DNA of 64,000 nucleotides, from positions 248,001 through 312,000 of the forward strand of contig RCTD01000031.1 of assembly GCA_014898415.1 (NCBI GenBank). The letters are read 5' to 3'. The DNA is from Stromatinia cepivora (lineage: Eukaryota; Ascomycota; Leotiomycetes; Helotiales; Sclerotiniaceae). Each line of letters starts with the position of its first letter. Within the stretch, counting starts at the first letter, position 1. The notes under the pieces are model-generated. The model was not told the DNA's origin. It did no database searches and saw only the letters and a list, made by a program, of their open reading frames with translations. Of this stretch, positions 24,741-35,622 are shown in pieces. Position numbers and translations under genes: made by a program.

Positions 24741-24906
24741 TGTTAACTTTTGGTGCAGGAAGTAGTAGTATTGTTGACTATGTAGGTTGAACTAAGGATC
24801 TATTATTCTAGTAGGAGTAGAATTGAGGTTATTCCCAAATATGGTCTGTGCACCATTGTGATCACGTGACCTCAATTCTAATCCTATGATGACCTCATTT
24901 CCAACA
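24741..24906. repeat. Solo LTR (166 bp) with GATTA target-site duplication
   Basis: The segment has TGTTAAC...CCAACA ends and is flanked on both sides by GATTA (24736-24740 and 24907-24911), a textbook 5-bp duplication. Its reverse complement matches the LTR at 63238-63406 along its whole length with mostly transition differences. It interrupts the gypsy element just downstream of the reverse transcriptase, so it inserted after that element. It has mutated less than its surroundings, which suggests it is younger. Confidence 0.9.
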
Positions 24907-25084
24907 GATTATAATATTATAGAAATGGGGTAGAGATAAGCTTTTTTTTTAAGATATTAAATATGTTTTGGTATATTTCGTCGAATACGAATTTAATATT
25001 TGTTTTAATAAATTTATTGAAAAATTTTATTATTATATTATAATCTTTAATGAATTATTAATAAAAGTTACAAAAACTGAGGAA

Positions 25085-25690
25085 TGATTGAATTCCTTTT
25101 ATTATTATCGGAAAGATCCAATTCTCAATTACTTCAATCTTTTCAAAATTTATTTTTACTTTTTCAATAGAAATAATAAAGTCTAAATATTTAATATATA
25201 TAATATTAAATTCGTATTTCTTGAGATTCATTTATAAACCAATAATTTCTAATTATTCGAAAATTAGTTTAATATAAATTCAATATTTTTCTTTATTCTT
25301 AAAATAAATTAAAATATTATTGAAATATATTATATAAAAAATGTTTAAATAATCGAATAGAATATTATTTATATAATATTGATAAATTACAAGATTATTT
25401 GTTAATCTGAATGATATAATCTTGTATTTATATAATTTATATCAAATTCAAAAGATAATATAATTTTTCGAAATAGGATTTATTCTTATATAATAGAAAA
25501 CTTAATGAATATCGAATTTGATAAAAACTTTGATATTGGAAAACCAAGAAAGCGTTTCATTGATCAAAAAAAACAAATATTGATCTTTTTGTATTAAAAA
25601 ATTCAATAATTTAAAATTTATATAGAATCTCAAATTATTATTAGGTTTTCTAATAAATAAAATGGGTATAATATAAGAGGCTTAATTAGA
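25085..25690 (-). pseudogene. Gypsy reverse transcriptase (RIP relic)
   Basis: Read on the minus strand from about 25690 down, one frame shows the gypsy RT blocks in order: ILFIRKPNNNLRFYINFK, then a KDQY block, a LINETLSWFSN block, KFDIH, LTNN, and the catalytic block YFNNILIYFK at 25327-25298. After that come KKYEFNIIYIKYLDFIIS and a short tail toward RNase H. In live elements the catalytic motif is Y-L-D-D and the preceding motif is K-L-D-I. The change of both catalytic aspartates to asparagine (GAT/GAC to AAT) is exactly what G-to-A RIP produces. There are several internal stops. RNase H and integrase would be expected at lower coordinates, but I did not recognise them. Confidence 0.85.
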
Positions 25691-28620
25691 TTTAATTAAA
25701 TCTTTATTGAAATTATTTATAATATATTTTTTGACGATTTTTAATTATTCTAAAAATATCTTATAAAATAGATTATAATATAAAACTTTTTCTTCTTTAT
25801 CTTCTAATATGATTTTATAATTATAAGATCAATTAAAAGACAAAATATTTGATTCATATTTGGAAAAGATTTAATAATACTATCGATATTTAAATAATAT
25901 TTTAGATTCTAAATTGATTTCGATTAATATTTAATCGAATTTCTCTCGAATTTTTGTATTCTTAAATTCAATTAGGATAATTAATACTTTTTCTTTTATA
26001 TATCATTTGTTTCATTGGAAATTTATTATATTATTGAATTTTTTTAAAATAATAATAAAGAGTTCAGTTTGTTTTTTTTTTTTTATATTCTAATTAGAAT
26101 TTATCGAATTTGAGTATATATAGATTGAGGATTTCGGATAATATATAAAAAAGATATTTGTAGATTTGTAATAATAGTATAATTGGTTGAAAAAAAGATA
26201 AATTGAATTTGAAGGGAATCAGAACTTCTTTTTTTTCAACAAGAATCTATATTATATTTATATTTGAAGATTCTTATTATATATTATTAGTTGCGATTGA
26301 TCTGTTCAATTATAAATCTTTTCGATTCTAATATTCTTCAAATTGATTATTTCGTCAATCAATATCTTATTAGATTAATTAATTGATTTTTTATTTGCAA
26401 AAGAATAATTAAATAATAAAGAGATTATTCGAATAGAAGATAATATAGGGCTTTTCTTTAAATTATTTAAAATATCAATTAAAATAATCAAATTTCGTTT
26501 GAATCTTTAATAATCAAAATCTATCTAAAATAATATTATAATTTTTTAATTCAATAATAAAGAAAAGGATAAAAGATTATTTATTATTATTAATTATTAA
26601 ATTAAAAAATATAAAATAAATAATAATATAGCCTTATATATTATTATATTCTTTAATTTTAATTGAAATTTTAAATAATATAATTTTTAATTTAAATATA
26701 GAAAATAAATAAGTAAGGAGTATAATATTAATAAAAACGAATCTATTTGTTTTGGAATTAATAAATACTTTTGATTAATAAATATAATTATTCTTTGAAA
26801 AATCAAAGAAAAAAATAAATACTTTTCTTTTTATAAGCTTTATCAAATCAAGAAATCTTATATTCTGTATAACATTTAAAATAAAGATAAAATCTAAATA
26901 TTTGGTTTTAAATGTTTTTTTTTCTTTTAAACAAGTATTTTATATAATTTCAATTATAATTTCTGGATTGAAGTTTTTTTTGATATCCCAATATTCTTTG
27001 AATTCTTTTATTTCTTTTGATATTATTTCGATTTTATTAAAATTATCGATACAAAATATCGATATATATATTATTCTAAAAGAGGGAAAAAATTATGAAT
27101 ATTTAAAATTCGAATAGTTATTAGGTATAATAAAATCTGTATATTTAAGAGAAGTATTTTAGGATGGAAATAGTTTTGGGAATATAGAATTTCCAAAGTT
27201 GGAGTTGTTAAAGTTTCGAAAGGGTTATAAGGGGTTTATAATAATTATTAATTTACAAATAGTTATAGGAATATTTTGTTTCATATAATATTAGTTTTGT
27301 TTTTATAATGAAATTTTATTTTGATTTATTCTAATAAATATATTCACGAATTTTTTTATAATTTTATAATCCTTTATAAATATTATTATTATTTGTAAAA
27401 GAAAATCAGAAATCTTTTATTTGAGATTTCTGAATAGAATTTTATTATTGGTAATTTTTATTTGAATAACAAATAATCTGAATTTCTTATATTATTCTAA
27501 GAAGTTATTATATCGAATTATATTAGATATAATTTATATCTTGTATTGAAAGCAAGTATTATCGATTTTAATTGGGTTTTAATAGATCGTTGCAAATTGT
27601 TCGATTAATTCGAATATTGTGAATTGGGGTATTCGTATATAAAGAGTATGATAATATATTTATACTTTTAATTTGGTTTGATAAATTATATATATATAGT
27701 GTTGTATTTCATTTTTAAATGATGTAATATATAGTTCGAATTGTTTTAGAATCAATAATTGCTACAAATTAATTTTAAATTCAATATTATTGTTAAGTTT
27801 AATAATAAGATTTATAGGTTTTAATATATATATATCTTAATATAAGTTATAATTAATATAGGAATATAATCTTAACCAATTAGATCGGTTTTTTGAATAA
27901 AAGAACCCCTGATTATTATATAAATTGTTATTTTTTGAAAAAGAAGAAGAATTATCGAAGAACTTTGAATGATCAGATTATTTAATTAAAGTTTTCTTTT
28001 TTTTGATTTCGGGATCTTTGAATTTGTTTAGATAAAGGTTTTTGATTTTCAATTAAAGGAATAAAGGGAATTCTAGATATTATTATTAATTTGAATATTT
28101 ATATGAATATTATTTAGAATTCAAATGAAGATTATATTATTGTAAAATTTGTTATTATTATAATTTTTAATTGTTGATTCTTTTTTTTCAAATTTATAAT
28201 TATTATATAAAAATTTTGTAATTGTAATAATGATTTGGGAAAAATAATTGAATTATTGGAAGTATTGGTTTTATATATTAGAATCTTTTTTTTATTAGTT
28301 TTTTTTCTTTCAATAGTAATATTATCTAATCCTATATTTATATTTTCTTTGAAGGGTTATTGAAATAATTAAGAAAAAGAGGAAAACTTTTCAGTATAGA
28401 TTTTCGAAGATTCAGAATATATAAAAGAAGGAATTCATTGTATTATAAAAATGATAATATATTTTTAAAGGGATTTATATCTTTATTGATTAAATCAAAA
28501 TAGATCTTTTTCCTTTGAATATAATATTCATAAAAATTCATCTAAAAAGATATTATTAAAATAAAATATTATTTAGAAAACCATCAAATAGCTGGATATT
28601 TGTAAATAAATTGTAAATAA

Positions 28621-28902
28621 TGTGATATATAAAAACTATAATAAAATTAAATAAACAGAATCAATTATATTCCTTAGAATTTATAACTAAAGAATTATAA
28701 TTCATAAAAAACAACTAAATATATATACATAAATACTTATTTGTGAATTATAGGATTATATACATATATTATTAGAATCATCATTTTATTATACTAAATC
28801 ATATAAATCGTAATATATATACACAGACGATCAGTTTATTAATTGATATGAGAGATAAGAGGTATCACATGATTAGCCTTCTGTGGTTCACGATTCGTGA
28901 CA
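28621..28902 (-). repeat. LTR of the gypsy element (right copy, expected 5' LTR)
   Basis: It is 282 bp, the same length as 21687-21968. It starts TGTGATATAT and ends with the better-kept terminus GTGACA. With TG...CA ends and near-complete agreement apart from transitions, the pair is secure as an LTR pair. Confidence 0.88.
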
Positions 28903-29700
28903 GTTTTTATAAAACAATTGATCCTTGATCAAATTTTTTATTTTTTTATTCTTTAATAAAATCACTGAATCATAATCTTTTACAAGGGTTAATTCCTGAT
29001 TCAAATGGTTCATTGATTTTTGAAAGTTAATTTTTGCTTTTTGAAATTTCAATTTTGTTTGATTCAATTTATCTTGTTTTGTTTCAATATTCATATTAAC
29101 AATAGTGTTTTTATTATTCAAATCTTTTATAATGCTTTTATATGAAATCTTATATGAAGTATCAATTGTAATAGTAGAAATGTAATGAAAAATCAAGGTT
29201 TTATTATTTTTTGTATTGATTGTTGTAGTTCTAATTGATGGGATGTCAAAAATATATTTGTAGAATCGAAAGGTAGATTATATTAGTTTTTCATTAACAG
29301 GGCGATATATTAGTAAATTATTATTATATATGATATTATTTGTTTTTTTGAAAAAGAAGAATGGAAAGAAATATATGTTTTTGATAATTTATTAAATGAA
29401 TGTTTAAATGATGAAAGATTTGTATTTATATATAATTAGGGTTTTTTGCGAAATTAAGATTTGTTATAAGATTTGGGCTTTTTGTGAGTGTTTATCTTTA
29501 TTTTGTAGTATTTAGGTTTTTGTTGAGTTATTGATCTTGGGGTTGTATGTTTTGTTATATATCAAAATATCTAAAACGGTATACGAATATTATTAATGGT
29601 GAATGAATTATGGTATATGGATTACGGTAAATGGATTACGGTAAATGGATTACGGTAGTTGTTAGGTATAAAAGTTAACACTTATCTAATCAACCGCAAA
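28903..29700. other. AT-rich tract right of the gypsy element
   Basis: There is no assignable gene. A 102-codon open frame on the minus strand (28888-29196, ending inside the LTR) has a lysine- and glutamine-rich middle part that could form a coiled coil; I do not recognise it. RIP-like composition ends near 29.7 kb. Confidence 0.4.
29611..29658. repeat. 14-bp tandem repeat, GGATTACGGTAAAT x3
   Basis: Three near-perfect copies of a 14-bp unit, preceded by an imperfect copy (GAATTATGGTATAT). It lies at the border between the AT-rich tract and the normal DNA to its right. Confidence 0.85.
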
Positions 29701-30256
29701 ACTAAAACATACCTAGTAAATCATGACTAATATATTATATAGCGGGGTGGAAGTAAGAAAGGCAAGTCATTCAGAATTCATGTGTTCCGGGCCATTGCGC
29801 AATATTCTCATTCCGAAATGAACTATGTTGATTCCGAAATGGGCTAGCTCATTCTTCATTGAACTTAATTTTGGAATGAACTAGCTCATTGTCCAAAAAT
29901 GAGGCTATTCGCAAATGAACTTAGCTTACTCAAATTTTTTTTTTCCGTACCCCAGTATACTAATTCAACAAATAAATCAAGATTACAAAGCCTTAAAGCC
30001 TGTATATATACAGATTCAAAACCTATAAAAAATCCAAAGTCTATAAGGATTCAGAGCCTGTAAGAATTCAGGATTGAAATAGAAATAGAGGATGATGATA
30101 AGGATGAAGACAACGATAAGGTTGAAAATGTAGATGGGGGTCTATTTATGGAATGTCACATCACGTAATGTTATTTGACCGTGCCAATTTCAGCTTGTAT
30201 TTGAATTCAAGGCGGTGAGACAAACGGCATTACCGTGCGTCTGAAATGGTTTGATG
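29660..30256. other. Normal-composition flank left of the pogo insertion
   Basis: The DNA is largely free of RIP. It contains short repeats of ATTCCGAAATG and CTAGCTCATT (29800-29905) and an acidic-codon-like GAT/GAA run at about 30080-30130. There is no gene I can support. It is probably continuous with 32.1 kb across the transposon. Confidence 0.5.
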
Positions 30257-30258
30257 TA

Positions 30259-32097
30259 AGTCTAATACCCCACTTTCGGGCCACCCCCTTTTTTGGGCCA
30301 CCTTAAAAAACCATCTTATTTTAAACAATCTTCTTTATTAAATCTTTAATGATTCAATAATCATTTAATCAATCGATTTGAAATTTAAATATATTATTAT
30401 TTATAATATAACGAATACTTATATCGAAGATAATATTGTTATAACTTTTGATGCAATTGTAAATGGACTAATTATATATTAGATTAATTCGGAATATAAT
30501 ATTCCTTATATTATATTTCAAAATCGAATAAATGATCATTTATCTTATAAAAATGATATACAAAATATACAAAAGATAACTCCGATTCAAAAAAAAAGCA
30601 TTAATAGATTAAATATTAATATAAGAATTATTAAATATTAATTCTATTTATCGATAAATAAAAAAAATAAATGAAAATTTCTTCGAAATAAAAGAAGATG
30701 ATTCTTCATTTGAAAAACAATAAATATAGAATTTTTTGAAAAGGAACCCTGAAATTAAAACCAAAAAACAATATCGAATTAATTCTATATATATTTCAAA
30801 TATTACTAATGAAATTATTAACAAATGATTTGAAAAGTTTAATTTGCCTTTGATTAAATATATTAAACCCGAAAACCGATAAAATATAAATGAAACTAGG
30901 ATTATAAAAGATTAAGATTTAAATAATTTAATAATAAGAAATTCAGAATATCGTTTTATTCAAAAAAAAACAATTTGGTTTAAAAGTTTGGATATCTTTT
31001 ATTGAATATATTTCGATAATAAAATAGATATTTAAATTATTTGTTATTTTCAAAGGAAAATATATATAATAACAATGATTTCCTATAGATTTTATTTTAT
31101 ATAAAGAATAAAAATTCATTATTACAAATAATAAATGGATAATAGATATTATAAGATTTGAATAGTTGAAAACAATCTTTATTCTTCAAATTATCTTTTT
31201 TTGATTTAAAGAAACTAAATTATTTATATTAGATAATTATAGAAATCATAAAATCATTAAATTTATATTTGAATATTTTAAAAACAATATCTATTTTCTA
31301 TTTCTATTATTATATATATTATATATATTACAATTATTAGATTTGTTAATATTTTTATTTCTTAAAAATATTTATAAGTATTATTTCAACAAATTGGGTT
31401 TTTTATTAGATTCTTTAATAATTGGGAAATATAACTTTTTGGTTTATTATCAGAAAACTAAAATAAAGAGTTTGATAATTTATAATATCAAATTTGAATA
31501 AAAGGTTTTTGATTTATAATTTCAAAATTGCATTAAGTTTTTTATAAATTGTTTATTGTTTGAAAATAACAATAACAAAGTTTTAAATCAAAATACTGTT
31601 TCAAATAATGATCTTTAGTATCAACGGAATATAGAATTATCTTTTATTTTATAGAAAACCCTTCAAAAAATATCAGATCTTCGAAAATATATATATATAA
31701 TGATTCAAAAAAAAGAGATTAATCTTTTAATTCATTGATTATTATTTTGTAAGATTATAAAAGATTTTGATATTAAAGATTATAAATTTATATAATCAAA
31801 ATATCGAATAAAACAATTGAAATATAAATTAAAGCAGATTATATTTAAAAAAAGACGAATAATAAAAACTAATCCGAATTCGAGATTTGTAAGAATTAAA
31901 GCTATTTGGGAAGTGCAAATTGAGATTGGGGATTATAAAATTGAAAAGAATGATTCTAATAATGATTATGAAATAAATATTATAAGGGATTTTATTAAAG
32001 TAGAATAGTTGTTGAATTATTAAAGTTTAAAATTTATATAATGATATTTTCGAGGTGGCCCAAAACAGGGGGTGGCCCGAAAGTGGATTATTAGACT
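30259..32097 (+). mobile_element. 1.84-kb pogo/Fot1 DNA transposon, complete ends, RIP-degraded inside
   Basis: Inverted ends of about 45 bp are almost perfect: AGTCTAATACCCCACTTTCG on the left, continuing GGCCACCCCC and then TTGGGCCACC, with the reverse complement at 32050-32097. Both sides are flanked by TA (30257-30258 and 32098-32099), the pogo/Tc1-mariner target duplication. The length is right for a single-gene Fot1-type element. The ends keep their G and C while the interior is heavily AT-shifted. The transposase relic on the plus strand finishes at 32008. Confidence 0.92.
31790..32008 (+). pseudogene. Fot1/pogo transposase, C-terminal end (relic)
   Basis: The last 60 or so codons stay open: lysine-rich KKRRIIKTNPNSRF, then IKAIWEVQIEIGDYKIEKN and an acidic end. 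The pattern of a basic KKRKR-like block, the words T-x-P-N-S-x-F, an I-x-x-I-x-x-A-Q-I-E-A-G-like segment and an acidic tail is the usual C-terminus of ascomycete DDE_1 transposases. The stop lies 89 bp from the right end of the element, as expected. The rest of the gene is too damaged to read reliably. Confidence 0.7.
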
Positions 32098-32099
32098 TA

Positions 32100-32324
32100 T
32101 CATATTCGCACACAGATGAGATACACAAGCGTTTTCTTCATCGATGGAAAACAAGCGTTTGCATTGCTAAAAGATAGCCCATCATCTCCGGTTGTAATAT
32201 CCAGAAATTTGAGAAGTATCTTTCCAACCTTGTCATAATAATTTGAAGCCTCGACATTTCTTGAAAACCATCTCTTCAATTGCTAGAAAGCCTAGTTTGA
32301 CTTCATCAAATCCCCCAAACAATA
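32100..32324. other. Short normal flank between pogo element and FunK1 stop
   Basis: This is normal-composition DNA with no gene. It probably holds the 3' untranslated region of the kinase gene, so the transposon sits very close to, or inside, its transcript end. Confidence 0.5.
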
Positions 32325-34820
32325 TTAAAAGTTTGGCACCTCTTGGTTTTCCGATGCTTCAAGAAGGATTTTCCTCATCTTGGAGTACAGGTCTGGATCC
32401 TCATTTACCCATCTCTCATTGTTCGGAAATACCACCCTCCTTAATTTATTAACACATCGGGCCAATGGCTGGTAGTATGGCGTAAATTGATCCGTTGCAC
32501 GCTCAAGAAAATCCTGTTCGTTGGCAATTGTGCCCGCCTTGAGAATGGCCAAAAAATCGTCTGTTCCATAGTTCCAATTCTCAAGGAAAGTTGAGCCAAC
32601 TTCCTTGTCTGGTCCATCGTAATGAATGCATATCCAGTAGAGTACCCAGAAGAACGATTCGAGATCGTGCATGTAGGAATGCAGGTGACCCTGAAGAATC
32701 CCTATAGCCATAAAGACTCTTGTGCCAGTCCTTCCCTTTGCACCTGAGGCACCTTTTCGATCCTCTTTGATAGCTAAATCAAGATCGATTAAGAACGAAA
32801 ACCATGAATGATTCTTTTTATCTTCATTAATCATCAGATTATTGATTGAAATATCTCTATGAAGAAGGCCAGCTTTATATAGAGATTCATGTCCTTCTAT
32901 ACAACCTTCTAATGCAATAAGCAGAGATTTTCGGGAGCTTGCTGTATAGATAGGTTTTCCATAATCACTTAGAATAACTCGCCGGTGTATCCGATTTGAA
33001 TGCTCTCCACTATTTTTATTGGTTAGAGATGCTGGAGGAGACAATAAGGTGGATCGTTTGTTGGATAAGGATGCCTCATTACTGATATCGGCTGAAGTTG
33101 CCAAGGAAGACTTTGGACGAAATCGCTTGCTGGGTGGCGGAGGCATAGGCGTGTTCATTTGGCTCGATGATCGCTTCATGCCAGTCTTGTCTGAAGAATA
33201 AATTAAAGCTGTATTCCGAGAAACGACCGACTGTCTTCGCGGGAAGTTTGAACTCTGGGCTTTTGTGATGTCCAATCCCTTCCGAATATTCCCGGTGATA
33301 TCATCTTCCATACCAAGTATTCGGACAGTTTCGTGATGATAGTAGCGGCAAACGTTAACCACATCTTTTTTAGTTGCTTCGCAAAGCAGTTCCCCTTCTT
33401 CATCACGCTCCGGGTATTGCCACGAATCCTTGATAACAAGCAACTTTGAAGGATCTTCTTCACAATGCGCTTTCCAGCATGTTGTTGCCCGAGCAGCTAT
33501 ACAACGTGACCGCATCATTAATTTGTCAATAATAAGACGTTCTTTCTGATTTTCTCGTTCAATCTCTATAAAACGTTGATTGTTTTCTGTTTTGATTGTA
33601 GGATCAAATCCAATCTCTTCCTCATTCATCCAGAGAAATCCAAGCATCGTAGATACAAAACGAAGTCCTTCTTTATTGATATCAAATTTTTCTGATGCGA
33701 TTCCACCAATTCGATCGAATTCCCATACCCTCATAAAAGATCCACAAAGTGTAAAGCCTAAAACAAAACGACGAGTATCTTGAGCAGCGAATACTTCTCT
33801 TGTATATGTTGCGATACCAGTCCATGCTTTTGAACGTGTATCGGCATCTGGATTGCTCTTAAGCTCTCCCGGTATGATGATTTCCGACCAATCGCAAACT
33901 GTATCTTTCAGAGTATGGTTCATAAAGCCGATATCCAACTTCCGGATTGAATGCGGACTTGGAATTGGCTTTTCGGGCTTCGCTATAATCTTTCGTGTTT
34001 GAATCGATCTATGGTCTTGTGCGAATGCTGCCAGCTTCTTGGTGAATTTTTTCAACCATTCAATAACATCATTTTCCTTTGCATCGCTAGGCCATCCAGC
34101 CCATCCTTCACAGAAATATGGATCAGTTTCTACCTTGCATTTCTCAAAAAAGGCTTGAGAAGTTTCTCCAAGCTTTTCTACACTCCCAAAAAACTTTTCA
34201 TGAACTTGAGGTACATCAACATGTATCCTGTCAAGTTCAATATTAAGTAGACGATCCACATCCGCCCGATGCTCAGAAGAATTCACTACGCTACTTGCAT
34301 GAGTGTGTGGTGTTTGCTGAAGGGCGGACACAATCGATCGTACAGGTGGAGTGGAAACAATCGGTCGTACAGGCGGAGTGGACGCAACCGGTCGTAAAGG
34401 CGGAGTGTATTCAGTAAGAGCATTGTAAACTTCTTCCCAGATCTCTTGATCAGGTTTGTTGAAACAGACGGCATTCAGGAGAGGTTTAACACGATTCAAG
34501 TCGAATTTTTTGAACATGATAAGGGCGTTGGCTTGTGCCAGATCCGCAATCAGATTTCCGCTCATTATTCTTGAAGGTAATAGGTGGGATGCTTTGCAAG
34601 TCTGCAAAGACAAAAAAAGCCTGAAGGATATATCGCTAAGATCTATATGATAGTTAGAACAGGTAATCCTTAAAGCTCGCATTTTCAATATAGTACCTTT
34701 ATTGTTAATGGTATCAAGGGATTGAAAGGTACCAAAGGATTTACGGAGGTTATCCAACTCTTCATCAATCGGGTTCTCTTGTATGATTTTCATCTCTATT
34801 TCTAAAATGGACTGAACCAT
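32325..34820 (-). CDS. FunK1-type fungal protein kinase
   Basis: This is an intact single-exon gene of 831 codons in the fungal-specific FunK1 family (Pkinase_fungal). These are kinase-like proteins that are expanded in many mushrooms and ascomycetes; their substrates are unknown. The kinase domain is bipartite. The N-lobe lysine is in LVIKDSW (K464). A serine- and lysine-rich linker with a basic patch (PSKRFRPKSS) occupies about 520-612. The C-lobe holds the catalytic loop LHRDISINNLM (D656) and the metal site DLDLA (D679) in place of DFG, then GTRVFMAIGILQG and YMHDLESFFWVLYW, which are family hallmarks. All catalytic residues are present, so the enzyme may be active. Residues 139-165 carry three tandem eight-residue repeats of the type TPPVRPIV. 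The start is the first ATG of the frame. The gene shows no RIP, unlike the DNA on both sides. Confidence 0.9.
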   Translation of the reverse strand: MVQSILEIEMKIIQENPIDEELDNLRKSFGTFQSLDTINNKGTILKMRALRITCSNYHIDLSDISFRLFLSLQTCKASHLLPSRIMSGNLIADLAQANALIMFKKFDLNRVKPLLNAVCFNKPDQEIWEEVYNALTEYTPPLRPVASTPPVRPIVSTPPVRSIVSALQQTPHTHASSVVNSSEHRADVDRLLNIELDRIHVDVPQVHEKFFGSVEKLGETSQAFFEKCKVETDPYFCEGWAGWPSDAKENDVIEWLKKFTKKLAAFAQDHRSIQTRKIIAKPEKPIPSPHSIRKLDIGFMNHTLKDTVCDWSEIIIPGELKSNPDADTRSKAWTGIATYTREVFAAQDTRRFVLGFTLCGSFMRVWEFDRIGGIASEKFDINKEGLRFVSTMLGFLWMNEEEIGFDPTIKTENNQRFIEIERENQKERLIIDKLMMRSRCIAARATTCWKAHCEEDPSKLLVIKDSWQYPERDEEGELLCEATKKDVVNVCRYYHHETVRILGMEDDITGNIRKGLDITKAQSSNFPRRQSVVSRNTALIYSSDKTGMKRSSSQMNTPMPPPPSKRFRPKSSLATSADISNEASLSNKRSTLLSPPASLTNKNSGEHSNRIHRRVILSDYGKPIYTASSRKSLLIALEGCIEGHESLYKAGLLHRDISINNLMINEDKKNHSWFSFLIDLDLAIKEDRKGASGAKGRTGTRVFMAIGILQGHLHSYMHDLESFFWVLYWICIHYDGPDKEVGSTFLENWNYGTDDFLAILKAGTIANEQDFLERATDQFTPYYQPLARCVNKLRRVVFPNNERWVNEDPDLYSKMRKILLEASENQEVPNF

Positions 34821-34821
34821 T

Positions 34822-34873
34822 GTGTCGTGTCGTATCGTATCGTATCTTATCGTATCTTATCGTGATAGTGATG
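34822..34873. repeat. (TCGTA/TCTTA)n run in the FunK1 leader
   Basis: Directly upstream of the kinase start there are about eight degenerate copies of the pentamer TCGTA with some TCTTA, that is TACGA/TAAGA read toward the gene. It lies in the expected 5' leader or core promoter. Confidence 0.8.
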
Positions 34874-34974
34874 TCTTGAGATATTGGTATCGTGATAGCT
34901 CTCTTTTAACAGATGTTGATAGAAGTTGTCAATAAAACAGAGGGAGGTTGGGTGTTTGCCTTGTAAAACATTGT

Positions 34975-35425
34975 ACGGGTTGAAAAGCCTTAACCTTACC
35001 CAATCAGGTCAATGCCCGAAACACCGACAACACCATATCATCAACACTACCTACCAACATGCATTCGGCCTCACCTGGTTTACGAAGGTTTTCAACATCA
35101 TACACGTTTAAAAGCAGGTAAAGGATACCGTTTACTCATTGTAGATGGTCATTCTAGCCATGTGAATATGGAATTTATATCAAAGTGCGAAGAATTGAAG
35201 ATCATAGTGTTGATCTTACCCCCCCATTCTACACATCGTTTACAACCTCTTGACGTCGGTTTTTCCTCCCCTTTCGACGAATTATGGTATAGAGTTGAAT
35301 GTTTTTATGCATAACGGAGGAGGTGTCGAAACGAAACTTCTGGCCACTCTTTAAAAGATCTTGGGCTCAATCCTGTACTACGCATAATATTCGGAGATTT
35401 TTGGCTTTGAATTGAACAATCAACC
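34975..35425 (+). pseudogene. Fragment of a pogo/Fot1 transposase (DDE core and C-terminal side), frameshifted
   Basis: The best frame, 35099-35300, carries the second and third catalytic aspartates of a DDE_1 transposase: YRLLIVDGHSSHVNMEF, then LPPHSTHRLQPLDVG. The upstream words LTWFTKVF lie in another frame, so a frameshift falls near 35095. The following KRNFWPLFKRSW and TTHNI are in a third frame (about 35320-35400). The base changes are not mainly of RIP type, so this copy decayed by indels. It belongs to the same family as the transposase of the nested element at 50378-52563 (shared NMEFISKC, ELKI, PLD/PFD order). No inverted ends were found for it, so it is a truncated insertion between the kinase promoter and the 22-kb element. 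Confidence 0.85.
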
Positions 35426-35622
35426 GATATTTTCCATCATACACAAAAACCTATGGGCACTTATATTTATGAGCATAGTTTTTCTCATCTCTTGTTAGAA
35501 TTTTCCAAGGATAGAAAATGAAATAAAAGTGAAACTAACGCTCTAAGCTCTCTTCTCAATCGCATTATTATATCCTTTTTATCTGTTGCTCCAATTCATT
35601 TATTAACCTCAATAATATCGTA

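Larger units (their letters stand above)
21687..28902 (-). mobile_element. Ty3/gypsy LTR retrotransposon, RIP-degraded, minus strand
   Basis: Two 282-bp direct repeats (21687-21968 and 28621-28902) bound a 7.2-kb segment. Between them the minus strand encodes a gypsy-type reverse transcriptase (see 25085-25690). A pyrimidine run directly inside the left repeat (TTATTTTTCTTTTC) is the complement of a polypurine tract, which also points to minus-strand orientation with the 3' LTR on the left. The flanking five bases do not match (GAAAG and GTTTT), so the target duplication has decayed or the two repeats belong to different insertions. The coding DNA is full of stops. A 166-bp solo LTR of another family is nested at 24741-24906. 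Confidence 0.82.

Noticed and set aside
28888..29196. 102-codon minus-strand frame as part of the gypsy gag
   Set aside because: It overlaps the outer end of the 5' LTR and extends outside the element, so it cannot be its gag.
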